NCBI GenBank assembly: GCA_018896595.1
Contig: JAHIME010000066.1
Location: 1 to 6,360 of the forward strand
Length of the DNA stretch: 6,360 bases
Source: Patescibacteria group bacterium
GTDB lineage: Bacteria; Patescibacteriota; Patescibacteriia; Patescibacteriales; VMTK01
Direction: 5' to 3'
In this document: positions 5,023 to 6,360 of the stretch, piece after piece
Position numbering within the stretch: the first letter of the stretch is position 1
How the letters are laid out: each line of letters starts with the position of its first letter
Notes under the pieces: generated by a model
What the model was told of the DNA's origin: nothing
Databases searched by the model: none
The model's input: the letters and a program-made list of their open reading frames with translations, nothing else
Made by a program: the position numbers and the translations under genes

Positions 5023-6360
5023 CTATTCTCTTATAATTTTCAATACTTCGTCTCTTTTTTCTTCCATTAATTCTTTTGTTTTTGCTTCTAAATTCAATCT
5101 TAATTTCGGCTCGGTATTGGAGCCGCGAACATTGAACCAAAAATCCGGGTATTCAACCGTGATGCCGTCCAATTTGTTAATTTCTCCGTCTCCGTATTTT
5201 TTTTCAATTTTTTTAATCACCTCTTCTTGGTTTTTTACTGTTGAATTAATTTCGCCCGAATGAAAATATTTTTGGTATGGTTTTATATATTCTGAAATTG
5301 GCTTGTTGCTTTCGGAAAATTCCCGCAATAATTTTAAAATCATAATTACAGGCGCTTCAAAACAGCCGATATCCATATTTAAAAAGAAATGTCCGGAAGA
5401 TTCGCCGGCAAAATAAGCGTTTTCTTTAAGCGTTTGTTCTTTTATTAAAGAATGCCCGACGCGAGTCACGATCGGAATGCCGCCGTACTCTTCAATCATA
5501 TCGCGGGTAATTTTTCCCGGCCTGATATCATAGCAGATTTTAGAGCCCGGTTTTTCTCTTAAAAATATCATTGACAAAATTCCCCTGATTATGGATTGGT
5601 CAATGGTTTTGCCTTTTTCATCAATAAAAAATATCCTGTCGCCGTCGCCGTCAATGGCAATGCCTAAATCCGCGTTTTCTTCAATCACTTTCTTTTTTAA
5701 ATCTTCCAAGTTTTCTTCTTTCAATGGATCGGCTTCGTGCGCCGGAAACGCGCCGTCCAAATTAAAATTCATTTTAACCAGCCGGCAGGGCAGATGCTTG
5801 AATAATTCTTCAATATATTGCGCCCCCATGCCGTTGGCCGGGTCAACCGCGATTTTAAACGGTTTGATTTTAGCTAAATCGACAAATCGCAAGTCGTGTT
5901 CAATTTGAATTTTTAAAACATCGCTTTTTTTAATGGTTTCGCCGCGCTTTTTAAGCGGCACGGCCGCTTGCGGGGCGGTCGGACCGCCCATTGCCATATC
6001 GCGCAATTTATACAAACCCGTTTCTCCGCTAATCGGTATGGCTTTTTCGCGGACTAATTTAAATCCGTTCCATTCTTTAGGATTGTGCGAGGCGGTAATT
6101 ATTACGCCGCCGTCATAGTGAAAATTAGCCACGGCGAAATAAAATGTCGGAGTTGAGGCAAGGCTGATGTCAACCGCATTGGCTCCGGCTTCAGTTATAC
6201 CCTTGATCAGCGACTGCTTAAGCCGCGGCGACGACAATCGCATATCTTCGGCAACAACAATATTTAATTCGCCTGCTTTGCCGTCTTGGCGCCTAAACTC
6301 AACATAAGCCTTGCCCAAGCGATAAGCGGTTTCTTCATCCAAATCTTGGCCGTAAACACC
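5023..6360 (-). CDS. Phosphomannomutase/phosphoglucomutase, 5' end outside window
   Basis: This alpha-D-phosphohexomutase moves phosphate between C6 and C1 of mannose or glucose phosphate, feeding nucleotide-sugar and envelope polysaccharide synthesis. The frame is open to the right edge, encoding GVYGQD and then LDEETAYRLG, which continues the family N-terminus (normally ...DIRGVYG...). The true start therefore lies a short distance beyond 6360, and probably only about 10-20 residues are missing. Counting from the Leu codon at 6342: TASHNP at 83-88 with the phosphoserine Ser85, the metal loop DGDGDR at 231-236, the sugar-specificity loop GESSGH at 313-318 and the phosphate-binding RGSNTEP at 406-412. 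All four domains are present. GESSGH fits mannose/glucose specificity better than glucosamine, but ManB, AlgC-like and Pgm roles cannot be separated here. The gene is convergent with the dehydrogenase, so it belongs to another transcription unit coming from the right. Confidence 0.95.
   Translation of the reverse strand, partial: GVYGQDLDEETAYRLGKAYVEFRRQDGKAGELNIVVAEDMRLSSPRLKQSLIKGITEAGANAVDISLASTPTFYFAVANFHYDGGVIITASHNPKEWNGFKLVREKAIPISGETGLYKLRDMAMGGPTAPQAAVPLKKRGETIKKSDVLKIQIEHDLRFVDLAKIKPFKIAVDPANGMGAQYIEELFKHLPCRLVKMNFNLDGAFPAHEADPLKEENLEDLKKKVIEENADLGIAIDGDGDRIFFIDEKGKTIDQSIIRGILSMIFLREKPGSKICYDIRPGKITRDMIEEYGGIPIVTRVGHSLIKEQTLKENAYFAGESSGHFFLNMDIGCFEAPVIMILKLLREFSESNKPISEYIKPYQKYFHSGEINSTVKNQEEVIKKIEKKYGDGEINKLDGITVEYPDFWFNVRGSNTEPKLRLNLEAKTKELMEEKRDEVLKIIRE

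Noticed and set aside
6340..6342. TTG start codon for the mutase at 6342
   Set aside because: The frame stays open to 6360 and the upstream codons give GVYGQD, which belongs to the conserved N-terminus, so the codon is an internal leucine and the gene is partial.

Overview
The window looks like a chromosomal piece of an uncultured, small-genome bacterium of the Candidate Phyla Radiation (Patescibacteria; Parcubacteria- or Falkowbacteria-like is my best guess). The reasons are moderate-to-low GC, no good Shine-Dalgarno motif at any of the five visible starts, at least one apparently leaderless gene, AT-rich gaps filled with short tandem repeats, and a membrane-anchored surface protein of a type common in that group. 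UGA works as a normal stop here, so this is not a UGA-recoding lineage. The assignment is inference; no ribosomal RNA or taxonomic marker beyond TrpRS is present.

Layout. At 29-57 a plus-strand intrinsic terminator closes a gene lying off the left edge. A minus-strand gene (56-1366) encodes a signal-anchored surface protein with a C-terminal DNRLRE-like beta domain; a pair of inverted palindromic repeats (968-1053) sits in frame inside it. A roughly 300-base gene-free stretch (1367-1670) holds a likely promoter with a dyad over its -35 position, a second palindromic element, a GA/CT microsatellite and a terminator-like hairpin just upstream of the surface-protein start. Next comes a minus-strand two-gene unit: a zeta-toxin/PezT-like P-loop kinase (1823-2539) whose stop overlaps the start of a 51-residue unknown protein (1671-1826) as ATGA.

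An 83-base divergent promoter region separates the kinase from trpS (plus, 2623-3615), which has a near-consensus promoter placed so that transcription should begin at the A of its ATG. A 140-base AT-rich repeat block follows, then a glutamate dehydrogenase gene (plus, 3756-4988) resembling the Thermococcales type. A 34-base gap with another triple heptamer repeat separates it from a convergent phosphomannomutase/phosphoglucomutase gene (minus, 5023-6360) that runs off the right edge.

The three right-hand genes are housekeeping: tRNA charging, the link between glutamate and 2-oxoglutarate, and sugar-phosphate interconversion for envelope precursors. The left third is accessory: a surface protein, a toxin-like kinase with an uncharacterised small partner, and palindromic repeats. 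The points most worth follow-up are the kinase/small-protein overlap and the in-frame palindromic pair.
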